A stretch of 64,000 bases of DNA from Microbacterium sp. TPD7012 (GCF_003075395.1 NZ_QDFV01000002.1:62001-126000), one strand, 5' to 3'; shown: positions 1 through 8,420, numbered from the stretch's first letter. Made by a program: numbers and translations. Notes: a model not told the origin generated them from the sequence alone.

Positions 1-558
1 GAGGTCGCCGGTGAGGACCAGGGCTCGAGCACGATCGAGCACCGCGTGCTCGTGATCGAGCACCGCGACAAGGCCGACATCCTCACCTCGCTCGTCGATC
101 GCGAGGGCAAGACTCTCGTGTTCGCCCGCACCCGTGCCTACGCCGACATGCTCGCCGAGCAGTTCGACGACGCCGGCATCCCGGCCGTCTCGCTGCACGG
201 CGACCTGAACCAGGCCAAGCGCACGCGCAACCTGGAGCGTCTGACCTCGGGCCGCGTGAACGTGCTGGTCGCGACGGATGTCGCGGCCCGCGGCATCCAC
301 GTCGACGACATCGACCTGGTCGTCCAGGCCGATGCCCCCGACGAGTACAAGACGTACCTGCACCGCTCCGGCCGCACCGGCCGCGCCGGTCGCTCGGGTC
401 GCGTGGTCACGCTCATCACGCGTCAGCGTCAGCGCCGTATGACCGAGCTGCTCGACCGCGCCGAGATCGACGCCCCGTTCGAGAACGCGCGTCTCGATGA
501 CGACATCATCGAGGAGATCACCGGTCGCATGCCGACCGCGGCGGCTCTCACGAGCTGA
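1..558 (+). CDS. DEAD-box RNA helicase, C-terminal part (5' end outside window)
   Basis: Frame 1 is open from the first base to a TGA at 556-558, giving 185 residues of the second RecA-like domain of a superfamily 2 helicase. Visible motifs are LVFARTRAYAD (motif IV region), VLVATDVAARGIHVDDI (motif V) and YLHRSGRTGRAGRSG (motif VI, with the arginines that contact ATP). The family unwinds RNA duplexes in ribosome assembly and RNA decay. The protein ends soon after motif VI and lacks the long basic tail of many DeaD/RhlE proteins. The N-terminal Q motif, Walker A and DEAD box must lie upstream, so the exact subfamily cannot be set. Confidence 0.93.
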   Translation, partial: EVAGEDQGSSTIEHRVLVIEHRDKADILTSLVDREGKTLVFARTRAYADMLAEQFDDAGIPAVSLHGDLNQAKRTRNLERLTSGRVNVLVATDVAARGIHVDDIDLVVQADAPDEYKTYLHRSGRTGRAGRSGRVVTLITRQRQRRMTELLDRAEIDAPFENARLDDDIIEEITGRMPTAAALTS

Positions 559-583
559 GTCGCCCGGGCCGAGAGGTCGACGC

Positions 584-669
584 GTTCACAACTCAGCAAT
601 ATTCGCTCGAAAGGGCCCGGGACGACATGTCTTGGGCCCTTTCGGCACTGTTCTTGCTGAGTTGTGAAC
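584..669. repeat. Palindromic intergenic element, copy 1
   Basis: Perfect 16-bp inverted arms at 584-599 (GTTCACAACTCAGCAA) and 654-669 enclose a second perfect 11-bp stem at 608-618/634-644 (CGAAAGGGCCC). It lies just after the helicase stop and may end transcription, but the nested arms are longer than a normal terminator needs and there is no T-tract. A second element with nearly the same ends lies at 15775-15856, which suggests a small repeat family. Confidence 0.75.
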
Positions 670-675
670 GACCGC

Positions 676-750
676 ACAGGGCTGAGAACACCGCGTCGGG
701 CTGAGATCGCAGTGTCGGGCTGAGATCGCAGCGTCGGGCTGAGATTCCGC
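676..750. repeat. Four tandem copies of a ~19-bp unit
   Basis: The unit GTCGGGCTGAGATCGCAGY occurs at 695-713 and 714-732, with a diverged third copy at 733-750 and a poorer copy at 676-694. It lies between the helicase and the convergent yaeQ-like gene. No function is evident; it could be a slippage-prone minisatellite. Confidence 0.75.
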
Positions 751-800
751 GCCGAGGGCTCCTCCCGACGGAGAGATCTCCGCCCGAGGGCGAGGTGCCG

Positions 801-1340
801 TCAGGCCAGCTCGTGCTCGTGGATGGCCGAGGTGAGGCTCGTGCCGTTCAGGTCGAGGTAGAGCACCTGCTCGGTGACCGTGAGGGTCATCGTGTTCCGG
901 CGCTCGATCAGTGCCGCGGCCGCGTCGATGAAGCCGGGATCGAAGCTGTAGACGCGGATCTCATCCGACCGGTGGATCTTCTTCCCCGCCCACGGCGCGA
1001 TCACCTTGGCGGGGTCGCGGTGCGTGTAGACGACGGTGCGCTCGGCGAGGCGGCTGCCGTAGTGAAGGCGCTCGGCGTCGGGGGCGCCGATCTCGATCCA
1101 GGCCATGATGGCACCGGTCATGTCCCGCACGATCACCGCGGGTTCCTCCGTCGACGAGATGCCGTCGCCGAACGCGATCCCCTCCGCGTGCTCGAGACCG
1201 TGGGCCAGGACGCGCGTGATCATGTAGGCGTCGGTCTCGGACGGATGCCGCGCCACGCGCAGCGCGTAGTCCTCGTAGACGCCCCGATCGGTGTCGGCCA
1301 GCTGGACGTCGAACGTGTGCATCGTGGAGCCGGTAGCCAT
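801..1340 (-). CDS. yaeQ: YaeQ family protein
   Basis: This 179-residue protein matches the YaeQ family over its whole length: an N-terminal TFDVQLADTDRGVYEDY, then LRVARHPSETDAYMITRVLA, GIAFGDGISSTEEPAVIVRD and IGAPDAERLHYGSRLAERT. YaeQ proteins have a restriction-endonuclease-like (PD-(D/E)XK) fold, and the family's biological role is not settled. I chose the ATG at 1338-1340; a second in-frame ATG at 1320-1322 would remove six residues. Neither has a clear Shine-Dalgarno sequence. The gene lies 37 bp after the radical SAM gene on the same strand and could be read from its promoter. Confidence 0.88.
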   Translation of the reverse strand: MATGSTMHTFDVQLADTDRGVYEDYALRVARHPSETDAYMITRVLAHGLEHAEGIAFGDGISSTEEPAVIVRDMTGAIMAWIEIGAPDAERLHYGSRLAERTVVYTHRDPAKVIAPWAGKKIHRSDEIRVYSFDPGFIDAAAALIERRNTMTLTVTEQVLYLDLNGTSLTSAIHEHELA

Positions 1341-1377
1341 AACTGTCGAGCCTACGCGGCCGCGGGAGCACGCCCGT

Positions 1378-2496
1378 TCAGAAGAGCATCGGCTGCGCGA
1401 GGGATGCCGAGCCCGACCCTGTCGTCCGGAACGTGACGGCGCTGCTCGGGCGGCCGGTGCTCTGCACGCCGCCCTGACGCCAGATCGACTCGACGTGCCC
1501 CTGGCCGGGGCGGACTCCGCGCTGCGGATAGTCGTCTTCGTGCCGGCCGTCGAGCCCGTGGGCACGGATGAGCGGACGCGCGCGCTTGGCGAGCCACTGC
1601 CGGTATGCCTTCGGGGCCTCGGCGGAGGCACCGGGATACAGTCCGCGGTACGACGACACGAGGTCGGGGCGGGCCCTCTCGAGCCACTGGAAGAACCACG
1701 GCTTCACCCCGGGGCGCAGGTGCAGTGCGCCGTAGATCACGCTGCGCGCACCGGTTGCCTTGATGCGCGTGAGCGCGTCGTCGATCGCTTCGACCGAGTC
1801 CGTCATGTGCGGCATGATCGGCATCAGGAAGACCGTCACCCGGAACCCGGCATCTGCGAGAGCGCGCACGGTGTCGAGCCGCGCCTGGGTCGTCGGAGCC
1901 CCCGGTTCGATCGACTTCTGCAGCTCGTCGTCATACATGGCGATCGACATCTGCACGTCGACCGGAACGCGCCCGGCGGCCCTGACGAGGAGTGGGATGT
2001 CGCGCCGGATCAGCGTGCCCTTCGTGAGGATCGACAGGGGAGTGCCGGATGCCGCGAGCGTCTCGATGATCCCCGGCATGAGCTTGTAGCGGCCCTCGGC
2101 CCGCTGATACGGGTCGGTGTTCGTGCCGAGCGCGACGGTCTCGTGCTGCCAGCTGCCCTTGCGGAGCTCCTTCTCGAGCACGTCCACGACGTTGACCTTC
2201 ACGACGATCTGCGAGTCGAAGTCGGCTCCTCCGTCGAGGTCGAGGTACTCATGGGTGCCGCGAGCGAAACAGTAAAGGCAGGCATGACTGCATCCGCGGT
2301 ACGGGTTGATCGTCCACGCGAAGGGCATGCGCGAAGCGCCCGGAACATGGTTCAGCGCGGACTTCGACAGCACCTCGTGGAAGGTCATGCCGGCGAACTC
2401 GGGCGTCGTCACCGACCGCAGCACGCTCGACCGGTCTTCGAGACCGGGGAGTGCCGCAGCATCCTTCTCTCCGAGCTTCTGTCCCTGCCAGCGCAT
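1378..2496 (-). CDS. Rv2578c-family radical SAM protein
   Basis: 372 residues. The 4Fe-4S motif CSHACLYC follows INPYRGC near residue 70, as in the actinobacterial Rv2578c family, which is related in its core to spore photoproduct lyase. Further conserved blocks are ALGTNTDPYQRAEGRY and SILTKGTLIRRD. The substrate is unknown. Radical SAM enzymes cleave S-adenosylmethionine to a 5'-deoxyadenosyl radical; a DNA-damage role is suggested here only by family resemblance and by an SOS-box-like sequence 8 bp upstream of the ATG. The start at 2494-2496 leaves a normal N-terminus (MRWQGQKL). Confidence 0.9.
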   Translation of the reverse strand: MRWQGQKLGEKDAAALPGLEDRSSVLRSVTTPEFAGMTFHEVLSKSALNHVPGASRMPFAWTINPYRGCSHACLYCFARGTHEYLDLDGGADFDSQIVVKVNVVDVLEKELRKGSWQHETVALGTNTDPYQRAEGRYKLMPGIIETLAASGTPLSILTKGTLIRRDIPLLVRAAGRVPVDVQMSIAMYDDELQKSIEPGAPTTQARLDTVRALADAGFRVTVFLMPIMPHMTDSVEAIDDALTRIKATGARSVIYGALHLRPGVKPWFFQWLERARPDLVSSYRGLYPGASAEAPKAYRQWLAKRARPLIRAHGLDGRHEDDYPQRGVRPGQGHVESIWRQGGVQSTGRPSSAVTFRTTGSGSASLAQPMLF

Positions 2497-2503
2497 GCTC
2501 TAT

Positions 2504-2519
2504 TCGAACATGCGAACGA
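2504..2519 (-). promoter_or_regulatory. SOS (LexA)-box-like sequence
   Basis: Read on the minus strand the site is TCGTTCGCATGTTCGA. The actinobacterial LexA consensus is TCGAAC-N4-GTTCGA, so 10 of the 12 defined bases match and the distal half is perfect. It ends 8 bp upstream of the radical SAM start codon, so the transcript would have a very short leader. The match is visible in sequence; LexA binding is inferred. Confidence 0.5.
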
Positions 2520-2550
2520 ACGTAACGCAAGCGAGATTCGAAGAAACGAA

Positions 2551-3099
2551 CTAGCTCCGGCGCCCCTCGGTGGATTCACCGTTCACGCGAACAACAGGCA
2601 ACCACAGGGCCAAGGACTTCCCCAGCGTGTCGATGAGTCGATCGCCCATCACGCAGAGCGTCTGCTCCCAGGGGTGCCCGAACGTCCCCTCCGTCATGTC
2701 CGGACTCAAGAAGGCGAAGTAGTCCCCGTCGGGGAACACCGTCGGCTGGGCGCGCTGCACGTCGTCCCACTGCGCGGGAGCGTCATCGAGCCTCGGATCG
2801 AACCACCATGCCGTGTGCTGCCAATCGAGCACCAGCAGTTCGTCGATGTCGGGGAGTGCCCAGACGAAGCAGCGCAGCGCCTCGGCGTTCAGCGCCGCGA
2901 ACGCCGTGAGCAGGCGCGGCCCGTTCGACACCGAGAGATCGAAAGTGACCGACGGAGCCGGCTCATCAATCGCCGGCCAGCCTTCAGGATTCACCGACGC
3001 GCGGAAATCGAAAGTCTCGTCGAAGCGATCCCAGGCGGTCTCCCGCTCGATCGGCGTCATCGGCCGCCACCCTGGCCGGCCCGGTTCGACGATCTCCAT
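2551..3099 (-). CDS. DUF2716-like hypothetical protein
   Basis: 182-residue soluble protein with no signal peptide or membrane segment. The N-terminal pattern (WRPMTPIERETAWDRFDETF, then aromatic- and Pro-rich segments) and the C-terminal FPDGDYFAFLSPD and FGHPWEQTLCVMG blocks resemble the DUF2716 family, for which no function is known. It sits between the beta-helix gene (36 bp upstream) and the radical SAM gene (54 bp downstream) on the same strand. The codon use matches its neighbours. The family name comes from recall of the pattern and should be treated as provisional; that it is a real gene is much more certain. Confidence 0.7.
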   Translation of the reverse strand: MEIVEPGRPGWRPMTPIERETAWDRFDETFDFRASVNPEGWPAIDEPAPSVTFDLSVSNGPRLLTAFAALNAEALRCFVWALPDIDELLVLDWQHTAWWFDPRLDDAPAQWDDVQRAQPTVFPDGDYFAFLSPDMTEGTFGHPWEQTLCVMGDRLIDTLGKSLALWLPVVRVNGESTEGRRS

Positions 3100-3135
3100 C
3101 CGGCAACCCTATCCAGTCGCCGACGTCTCGAACGC

Positions 3136-5280
3136 CTAGCCCTGCGTGGGGAGGAACGGGTCGACGCGCGTCTCCGAGGCCAGCGGATGCCAACGCTCAG
3201 CGACCGGCCGCGGCCCGGCACCGCGGACGTCCGGCACTCGGATACCCAGTTCTTCCGCCGGAGACCCGGAACGCACCCGCAGGTCGCGCGCCTCCGCATC
3301 CACGAACAGCGGATCGGCCGTGACGGAATGACGGTCGTGCCCGAGCCGGGCCCATTCGTCGTCGAGCGGCTCGACGATCTCGAAGCCGACCCGTCCGTCC
3401 GCGCCGGTCGCGCGCGCCGCGTTCGCCGCACGCGCGGCGCCGTCGATCGGCGCCGCGTCCCAGAACAGGTTGAGGTCGCTGTCGATGCCGAAGTTCCGGA
3501 TGTCACGGTGGTCCGGATATCCGACGAACGCCGGCATCCCGTCGCCGACGACGATGTTGCGGTGGAACGTGAACGACACGTGGTCCTCCGGCCGGGTGAT
3601 CGAGATCTGCCCGTTGCGGCCGAACGCCCAGACGTTGTCGCGGATGATCGCCTCGCGGCCGTAGTGCTGGTGGTACGCCTGGCTCGAGACGTCGTGCACG
3701 ACGTTCTGCTCGATGACCACGTGCGAGGATCCCTCGTCGAGGTAGATGCCCCACCCGCCGTAGTTCGCGCACTCGACATCGTGGATGCGGTTGCCGCGGA
3801 TCACGGTGCCGGGCGCGATGCCCAGCAGATAGACGCCGCCCATGTCGTTGAGCAGTCCGCCGCCCAGGTGGTGGATGTGGTTGCCCTCGATGCGGTTGCC
3901 CTCGGACGGGCTGTGCAGGTAGTCCCACATCCAGCCGACCGAGATCCCCGAATAGAGGAACTCGCGGATCTCGTTGTGCGCGATGACGTTGTGCGACCCG
4001 TGCTGGAACAGCACCGCGACGGCGTTCGGGTAGACCTGTCCGCCGCGCTCGATCAGGCAGTCCGAGACCTCGTTGGCCTGGTTGTAGTCGGCGGCCAGCG
4101 CGTCGATCCCGCCGCCCGAGCGCACCGCGCCCGCACCCAGATCGCGGAACTCGACGCCGCTGATCAGCGTGCCGCGCGTTCCGGCATCCAGGCTGACGCC
4201 GTATCCGCCGACGCGCTCGATCGCCCCGCCGACGACGGCGCAGGACCGCGCGAAGGAGAACCGCAGGGCCGCCGGCACGCTGCTCGCCGCCTGCACGTCG
4301 GCCGCGTACCGTCCGTCGGCGGGAAGCTGCGGGTCCTCCCGCACGCCGAACGGCGGAACGGCCGCCGGCACAGCCTCGAAGTCGGCCTCGGCGAAGCGGA
4401 TGCCCTCGAACCGCACCTCGCGCACCGGCGCCTCGGCCGTGCCGTCGAGCGTCGCGAAGGCCTCGACCACCGGCATCCGCACGTCGAGGTCCGCGATGTC
4501 GACACCCGGCGCGGGCAGGTACAGCACGTGCGGGCCGGATGCGCCGACGAGTGCGCCCGTCGGGTCGAGGTACCACTCGCCCGCGACCTCGCCGAAGCTC
4601 TCGGCGACGTTGTCGAGGTAGTACCGTGCGAAGAGCGCGGCGGCATCGTCTCGCAGGGCGAAGATGCTGCGCAGCGAGCTCGTGATCACCCGGTTCTCGC
4701 GGTCGACCGAGGTGATCGGCATCCGCTCCTGCACCCAGTAGTGCGGCACGACGATCTCGACCGCCTCTTCCTGAGCGAGCGACGGGATGTCACCCTCGGC
4801 GAACCGGAAGGATGCTGCGCCGTCGAACAGCGTGCCCACGAAGCTCCCGGCAGGGTCGAGCCCGGTCTGCTCCTCGACACGCAGGAATCCTTCGCGCGGG
4901 TAGCGGGGACGGGATGCCGCGACGCCGTCGACGTACAGGCGGCGGGCGACGGCGCGGGGGGAGGGGGCGGCGAACGCGTCGACGCCGTTGACCGTGACCG
5001 GCCGCCATCCGGTGATGCGTGCGGATCCTCGGAGAACTGGTGGGTGCGACGCATCCACCGCGACCACCGAGGTGAACGAATCGGCCGCGGAGAACGACAC
5101 CGGTGCGGCGTGGGCATACTCGCCGCCGGCCATCCAGATCACGGCGCGCTGCCCCGGCTCGCGACGCTTCCGCACGAGGGCGAGCGCGTGCGCGAGGTCG
5201 TTCGCGGGGTACCCGTGCGAGCCGTCCGCGTAGGGCGATCCGTCCGGAGCGGCGTACACCTCGATCCGGTCCGTGCTCAT
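3136..5280 (-). CDS. Right-handed parallel beta-helix carbohydrate-active enzyme (GH141/pectate-lyase-like)
   Basis: 714 residues. The N-terminus (YAAPDGSPYADGSHGYPAND, then IWMAGGEYAHAAPVSFSAAD and RITGWRPV) has the layout of right-handed beta-helix enzymes that include GH141 and pectate-lyase-like proteins. From about residue 330 there are many short helix rungs (SHNVIAHNEIREF, EGNRIEGNHIHHLGG, GTVIRGNRIHDV). No signal peptide is visible, so it probably acts in the cytoplasm on an imported oligosaccharide. It is the last gene of the ABC importer operon, 4 bp after the second permease gene. The family includes fucosidases, xylan-active enzymes, lyases and epimerases, so the exact reaction is unknown. 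Confidence 0.75.
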   Translation of the reverse strand: MSTDRIEVYAAPDGSPYADGSHGYPANDLAHALALVRKRREPGQRAVIWMAGGEYAHAAPVSFSAADSFTSVVAVDASHPPVLRGSARITGWRPVTVNGVDAFAAPSPRAVARRLYVDGVAASRPRYPREGFLRVEEQTGLDPAGSFVGTLFDGAASFRFAEGDIPSLAQEEAVEIVVPHYWVQERMPITSVDRENRVITSSLRSIFALRDDAAALFARYYLDNVAESFGEVAGEWYLDPTGALVGASGPHVLYLPAPGVDIADLDVRMPVVEAFATLDGTAEAPVREVRFEGIRFAEADFEAVPAAVPPFGVREDPQLPADGRYAADVQAASSVPAALRFSFARSCAVVGGAIERVGGYGVSLDAGTRGTLISGVEFRDLGAGAVRSGGGIDALAADYNQANEVSDCLIERGGQVYPNAVAVLFQHGSHNVIAHNEIREFLYSGISVGWMWDYLHSPSEGNRIEGNHIHHLGGGLLNDMGGVYLLGIAPGTVIRGNRIHDVECANYGGWGIYLDEGSSHVVIEQNVVHDVSSQAYHQHYGREAIIRDNVWAFGRNGQISITRPEDHVSFTFHRNIVVGDGMPAFVGYPDHRDIRNFGIDSDLNLFWDAAPIDGAARAANAARATGADGRVGFEIVEPLDDEWARLGHDRHSVTADPLFVDAEARDLRVRSGSPAEELGIRVPDVRGAGPRPVAERWHPLASETRVDPFLPTQG

Positions 5281-5284
5281 GGAG

Positions 5285-6112
5285 TCAGCCCTTCGTGGCG
5301 CCGGCGGTGACTCCGGCCGAGATCTGCCGCTGGAAGATCAGGTACACGATGATGATCGGCAGCACCGCGAGCAGCACGCCGGCGATGTACGTCGGCACGT
5401 TGTCGGGGTACTGGCCGCGCAGCGCGCTGACTCCGACCATGACGGTGCGGTTCTGCGGCGACTGCATGATCAGGAGCGCGATGAGGATGTCGTTCCAGAC
5501 GAACAGCGCGTTCAGGATGCCCATCGAGATGAGCGCCGGCTTGCCCACCGGGATCATGATCCGCGCCCAGACCCCGAACAGGCCGTTGCCGTCGACGCGC
5601 GCGGCTTCGGTGAGCTCCTTCGGGATGCCGGAGTAGTACGAGGTCATGAAGAACACGGTGAACGGCAGGAACTGTGCGACGTAGGCGATGATCAGCCCCG
5701 GGAACGAGTTGATCAGCCCCATGTCGCTGAGCACCTTGATGGTCGGGACCATGATCACCTGGAACGGGATCATCATCATCGCCAGGATGATCAGGAACGC
5801 GACCTTGCTGCCGCGGAACGTCAGGTGGCTGAGCGCGTAGCCGCACATCGAGGCGAGCACGAGCAGGATCGCGACCGAGAACACGGTCACGATGATCGTG
5901 TTCATGAAGTAGCGGCCCATGTCGGCGTTGGTCCACGCGTCGATGAAGTTCTGCACGTTGAACGTCTGCGTGACGCCCAGGCGGTCGAGCACGTAGTCCT
6001 TGCGCGTCTTGAGCGAGATGTTCAGCCCGTAGAGCATGGGCGCGATGGTGGCGATGGCCAGCAGCATCATGGGGATGGCGATGAGCCACTTGCCCAGGCG
6101 TTCCCGGCGCAT
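5285..6112 (-). CDS. Carbohydrate ABC transporter permease (MalG type)
   Basis: 275 residues with six predicted membrane helices and the ABC-permease EAA loop (ELTEAARVDGNGLFGVWARI), typical of the second permease of CUT1 sugar importers. Two adjacent ATGs are possible. The first (6113-6115) overlaps the upstream stop as ATGA but lies only 1 nt after the AAGGAGG at 6117-6123; the second (6110-6112) has 4-nt spacing and is preferred. It pairs with the permease encoded upstream and the lipoprotein SBP. No ATPase gene is present in this operon, so a shared MsmK/MsiK-type ATPase elsewhere probably energises it. Confidence 0.9.
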   Translation of the reverse strand: MRRERLGKWLIAIPMMLLAIATIAPMLYGLNISLKTRKDYVLDRLGVTQTFNVQNFIDAWTNADMGRYFMNTIIVTVFSVAILLVLASMCGYALSHLTFRGSKVAFLIILAMMMIPFQVIMVPTIKVLSDMGLINSFPGLIIAYVAQFLPFTVFFMTSYYSGIPKELTEAARVDGNGLFGVWARIMIPVGKPALISMGILNALFVWNDILIALLIMQSPQNRTVMVGVSALRGQYPDNVPTYIAGVLLAVLPIIIVYLIFQRQISAGVTAGATKG

Positions 6113-7086
6113 CATGCCTCCTTGGTGGCGCGGCGGAGCACGCGGATCTGGATCAGGCCGATCACGAGGACGATGAGCAGCAGGAAGACGGATGCCGCCG
6201 ACGCCAGCGCCGGTCGGGCCTCGCCGTTGAGCTTCCAGATGAGGAACTCGGGCAGGTAGCTCGCGGCTCCCGGCCCTCCGGCGGTCATCGTGTAGAGCAG
6301 GCCGAACAGGCCGGTGAGCATGCCGATCGTGGTCGTGACGAACACGAACTGGATGGTCTGGCTGAGGCTCGGGATGATGACGTGCACGATCTGCTGCCAC
6401 AGGTTCGCGCCGTCGATCTTCGCGGCGTCGAGCAGCTCGGCGTCGAGGGTCGCGAAGCCGGCGAGGAAGATCGTGAAGGCCATGCCGAACGTGGCCCAGA
6501 TGTGCACGACGAGCACGGAGGGGAGCGCGGTGCCGGGCAGGCCCAGGAAGTCGACGGCGGGGATGTTCACCGCGCCGAGGGCGCCGTTGATCGGGCCGTT
6601 GGCGGCGAGCAGGATGTTGAAGATCGCGCCGATGATGATCGGCGACAGCACCACCGGCAGGAAGTACACGCTGCGGTAGAAGCGGTGGCCGGGGATCTTG
6701 AGGAAGACGAACGTCGCGAGGATGCCGGCGACGAAGACCTGGATCGGCACGAACAGCAGCACGACCAGCACGTTGCGGGCGGATGCCTGGAAGCGCGCGT
6801 CGCCGAGGAGGGTGAAGTAGTTGTCCAGTCCGATGAACTGTCCGTTGAGCTCCTTGTCGCCGGTGAACGAGTAGTTCACGCCGAGCAGGAGCGGGTAGAG
6901 CCGGAAGACGGCGAGGATGAGGATGACCGGCAGCACCATGAGGTAGGGCGCGATGCGCTCGGACGTCCACGGCTTCTTGCGCAGCGGCACGCCCAGATCG
7001 GCGCGGCCTCCGCGCTTCGTGCGGCCGCGGCCCGGAGCCCTGTTCTCGAGAACAAGGCTCCGGGTCGAGGTGGTGTCGGTCGACAA
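6112..7086 (-). CDS. Carbohydrate ABC transporter permease (MalF type), TTG start
   Basis: 324 residues: a basic N-terminal tail, six membrane helices and an EAA loop (AELLDAAKIDGANLWQQIVH). I chose the TTG at 7084-7086 because GGAGGG lies 8 nt upstream, the start falls just after the SBP stop, and no ATG or GTG of comparable quality is near. The N-terminal codons contain a 34-bp near-perfect palindrome (7031-7064). The 3' end overlaps the next permease gene. It forms the membrane channel of a CUT1-type sugar importer. Confidence 0.88.
   Translation of the reverse strand: MSTDTTSTRSLVLENRAPGRGRTKRGGRADLGVPLRKKPWTSERIAPYLMVLPVILILAVFRLYPLLLGVNYSFTGDKELNGQFIGLDNYFTLLGDARFQASARNVLVVLLFVPIQVFVAGILATFVFLKIPGHRFYRSVYFLPVVLSPIIIGAIFNILLAANGPINGALGAVNIPAVDFLGLPGTALPSVLVVHIWATFGMAFTIFLAGFATLDAELLDAAKIDGANLWQQIVHVIIPSLSQTIQFVFVTTTIGMLTGLFGLLYTMTAGGPGAASYLPEFLIWKLNGEARPALASAASVFLLLIVLVIGLIQIRVLRRATKEA
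7031..7064. repeat. 34-bp near-perfect palindrome inside the permease 5' coding region
   Basis: Both arms read CCCGGAGCC-Y-TGTTCTC, meeting at a central TCGA; only one base pair breaks symmetry (positions 7040/7055). It codes for the stretch SLVLENRAPGRG near the N-terminus. The hairpin would form in mRNA just after the SBP/permease junction, so it may cap the SBP transcript, as often seen in sugar ABC operons, or be a repeat insertion. The function is inferred. Confidence 0.7.
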
Positions 7087-7090
7087 GGGA

Positions 7091-8353
7091 TCAGCCCTCC
7101 GACGCTGCCAGCTGGGCTGCGGCGTCCTGCACGGTGACCTCGCCGCCGAGCAGCTGCTGACCGAGGCGGTGCAGCAGGTCGAGCGTGTCGGCCTCGAGGG
7201 CCGTGTGCAGCAGCGGCTTGCTGCCCGGCAGCTCGCCGACGATGTCGTTCGCCGACGCGATGTCGGTGTCGAGCTCGATCGTCGTGTCCGACGTGATCTG
7301 GCCACCCGCGAGCGAGTAGGCCGAGAGGGCGTCGTGGTCGACGGTGGCCTTGATCCAGTCGACGCCGAGCTCCTTCTTGTCCTCGTTCAGCACGGCGTAG
7401 CCGATGCCGCCCTCGGCCGGGAGGGCCAGCGTCGTGCCGTCGTTGGTGCTGACCGGCATCATGAATCCGAGGTCCTCGCCGAGGAACTCGTCGAACTGCT
7501 TCCAGTGCGCCGTGCCGCTCATGAGGCCGACGACCATCGCCGACTTGCCGCCGGAGAAGAGGTCGAAGGAGTCGTTGAACATCGCGGTGGAGTTCGCGCC
7601 CTCGTTGTACCAGCCGTTGGCTGCCGAGTCGGCCCACATCTGCAGGACCTGCGTGGCGTGCTCCCCGGTCCAGTCGCGCTCGCCGTCGATCCAGGCGTCG
7701 TACTCCTCGGGCGTGAAGATGCCCGAGGCGAAGCCCGAGAGGAAGAACTCGATGCCGAGGCCCTCCTTGTTGCCGAGCGCGAAGCACGAGGCATCCGTCT
7801 TCTCGGTGATCGCGGTGCAGGCCTCGGCGAGCTCGTCCCAGGTCGCCGGCGGGGTGTCGGCGTCGAGGCCTGCGGCGGTGAACAGCGCCTTGTTGTAGTA
7901 GATGGGGAAGCCCTGCAGGAACATCGGCGCCGAGTACGTCTCGCCGTCGGCCTGGAACGCGGGCCATCCGGCGAGCGTGTCCTCGAGGTCGGCGAGCTCG
8001 TCGGTGACGGGGACGAGGGTGTCGGCGCGGCTCTTCAGCTGCGTGCCGCCGTTGAAGAGGGCGAGGTCGGGACCGGTGCCGGCCTCGACCGCGCTGCCGA
8101 GCAGCGTGTAGTACTGGTCGAACGGCTGGTTGACGATCTCGACCTCGACGTCGGGGTGCTTCTCCGCGAATGCGGCCTTGACGTCTTCGGTGTACGCGGC
8201 CGCGGCCTCGTCGGCGTCGCCCCAGTTCCAGATGACGAGCTTGTCGTCGCTGCCGGAGCCTCCGGTCGTGCCGCTGGGCGATGCACCTCCGCAGCCGGTG
8301 AGTGCAAGTGCCGCCACTCCGATGGCGGCGGGGATGGCGATCCTTCGCTTCAT
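7091..8353 (-). CDS. Extracellular sugar-binding lipoprotein of the ABC importer
   Basis: 420 residues. MKRRIAIPAAIGVAALALTG-C is a lipoprotein signal with a lipobox cysteine at position 21, followed by a Gly/Ser-rich linker. The mature part has the family 1 solute-binding fold (KLVIWNWGDADE at the start, then FQADGETYSAPMFLQGFPIYYN and ALGNKEGLGIEFFLSG). It should be tethered to the outer face of the membrane and deliver sugar to the two permeases. First gene of its operon; a regulator-type motif lies at 8421-8436. The sugar cannot be read from the sequence. Confidence 0.93.
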   Translation of the reverse strand: MKRRIAIPAAIGVAALALTGCGGASPSGTTGGSGSDDKLVIWNWGDADEAAAAYTEDVKAAFAEKHPDVEVEIVNQPFDQYYTLLGSAVEAGTGPDLALFNGGTQLKSRADTLVPVTDELADLEDTLAGWPAFQADGETYSAPMFLQGFPIYYNKALFTAAGLDADTPPATWDELAEACTAITEKTDASCFALGNKEGLGIEFFLSGFASGIFTPEEYDAWIDGERDWTGEHATQVLQMWADSAANGWYNEGANSTAMFNDSFDLFSGGKSAMVVGLMSGTAHWKQFDEFLGEDLGFMMPVSTNDGTTLALPAEGGIGYAVLNEDKKELGVDWIKATVDHDALSAYSLAGGQITSDTTIELDTDIASANDIVGELPGSKPLLHTALEADTLDLLHRLGQQLLGGEVTVQDAAAQLAASEG

Positions 8354-8420
8354 TGCGATCCTCTCAACGTTGATGAAGAAGTTTGCTGCAGGACCCGAGG
8401 GTGCAGGTCTCTGATGGAAA

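Noticed and set aside
676..750. Possible mini CRISPR array
   Set aside because: The 19-bp units are directly adjacent with no spacers, and no cas gene is near.
1291..5310. A 1339-codon plus-strand open frame opposite the radical SAM and beta-helix genes
   Set aside because: No recognisable motif, biased composition, and the opposite strand encodes intact families with CxxxCxxC and beta-helix patterns.
5285..8353. Missing ABC ATPase as a sign of a broken importer
   Set aside because: Actinobacterial CUT1 importers commonly share one MsiK/MsmK-type ATPase encoded elsewhere, and all three present genes are intact.
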